A DNA stretch of 6,522 nucleotides, from assembly GCA_011045925.1 (NCBI GenBank), contig DSBS01000056.1, forward strand, positions 1 to 6,522, written 5' to 3'. The notes beneath the pieces were generated by a model. It saw only the letters and a list, made by a program, of their open reading frames with translations, made no database searches and was not told where the DNA came from. Shown here piece after piece: positions 6,378 through 6,522 of the stretch; positions within the stretch are counted from its first letter, which is position 1; every line of letters begins with the position of its first letter. Origin of the DNA: Candidatus Woesearchaeota archaeon. Lineage in GTDB: Archaea > Nanobdellota > Nanobdellia > Woesearchaeales > JASKKU01. A program made the translations under genes and the position numbers.

Positions 6378-6522
6378 TCAGAGGTTAAATTCATCTATAA
6401 AGCCTTTTATGGTTTCGTACTTCTCAAGGTAGTTGAAGCCGTTGTCAGTCAGGGTTATGTATTTTCTTCCTTTTTTGTCAGTAATCTCTTTCACAAGATT
6501 TTTATCTTTAAGCTCTTTGATA
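6378..6522 (-). CDS. C-terminal end of a winged-helix DNA-binding protein (5' end cut by window edge)
   Basis: Only the last 47 residues and the TGA (6380-6378) are in the window. They read as the second half of a winged helix: a helix end (IKELKDKNLVKEI), a wing rich in lysine and arginine (TDKKGRKYITLT), then NGFNYLEKY and a final helix ending in FIDEFNL. The pattern of GR-Y-ITLT-GxxYL followed by an aromatic FxxFxL end is typical of small archaeal transcription regulators of about 80-100 residues. It converges on the two-membrane-segment gene with 24 bases between the stops; that gap has only short T runs and no clear terminator hairpin. Target genes cannot be inferred. Confidence 0.75.
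   Translation of the reverse strand, partial: IKELKDKNLVKEITDKKGRKYITLTDNGFNYLEKYETIKGFIDEFNL

Overview
This window looks like a compact archaeal chromosome segment. The main evidence is a prepilin peptidase with the archaeal A24 C-terminal domain, an archaeal-type cofactor-independent phosphoglycerate mutase (ApgM), the archaeal form of the YchF/OLA1 GTPase with a TGS domain, TATA-like promoters with short or no leaders, frequent AGG/AGA arginine codons and intergenic gaps of 6-24 bp. The style resembles DPANN lineages such as the Woesearchaeota-like groups. That placement is inference from protein flavour; there is no rRNA or other phylogenetic marker in the window.

Layout, left to right: (1) a ThiF/MoeB/HesA-family E1-like adenylating enzyme on the minus strand, cut by the left edge (1-626); (2) a 58-bp divergent promoter; (3) an archaeal prepilin peptidase on the plus strand (685-1851); (4) converging on it with a 6-bp gap, a minus-strand operon of a YchF/OLA1-like GTPase (3214-4410) followed by a phosphomannomutase/phosphoglucomutase (1858-3195); (5) a 144-bp AT-rich divergent promoter region; (6) a plus-strand operon of apgM (4555-5769) and an unrecognised 191-residue protein with two C-terminal membrane segments (5778-6353); (7) the 3' end of a minus-strand winged-helix regulator, cut by the right edge (6378-6522).

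Most of the content is housekeeping: sulfur-carrier or ubiquitin-like protein activation, processing of pilin-like precursors, sugar-phosphate interconversion for glycans, a ribosome-associated GTPase and the 3-phosphoglycerate to 2-phosphoglycerate step of glycolysis/gluconeogenesis. I see no CRISPR array, insertion sequence, tRNA, rRNA or recognisable defence system. The least explained parts are the 191-residue membrane protein coupled to apgM, the apparent loss of the thioester cysteine in the E1-like protein, and a non-canonical middle stretch in the prepilin peptidase C-terminal domain.
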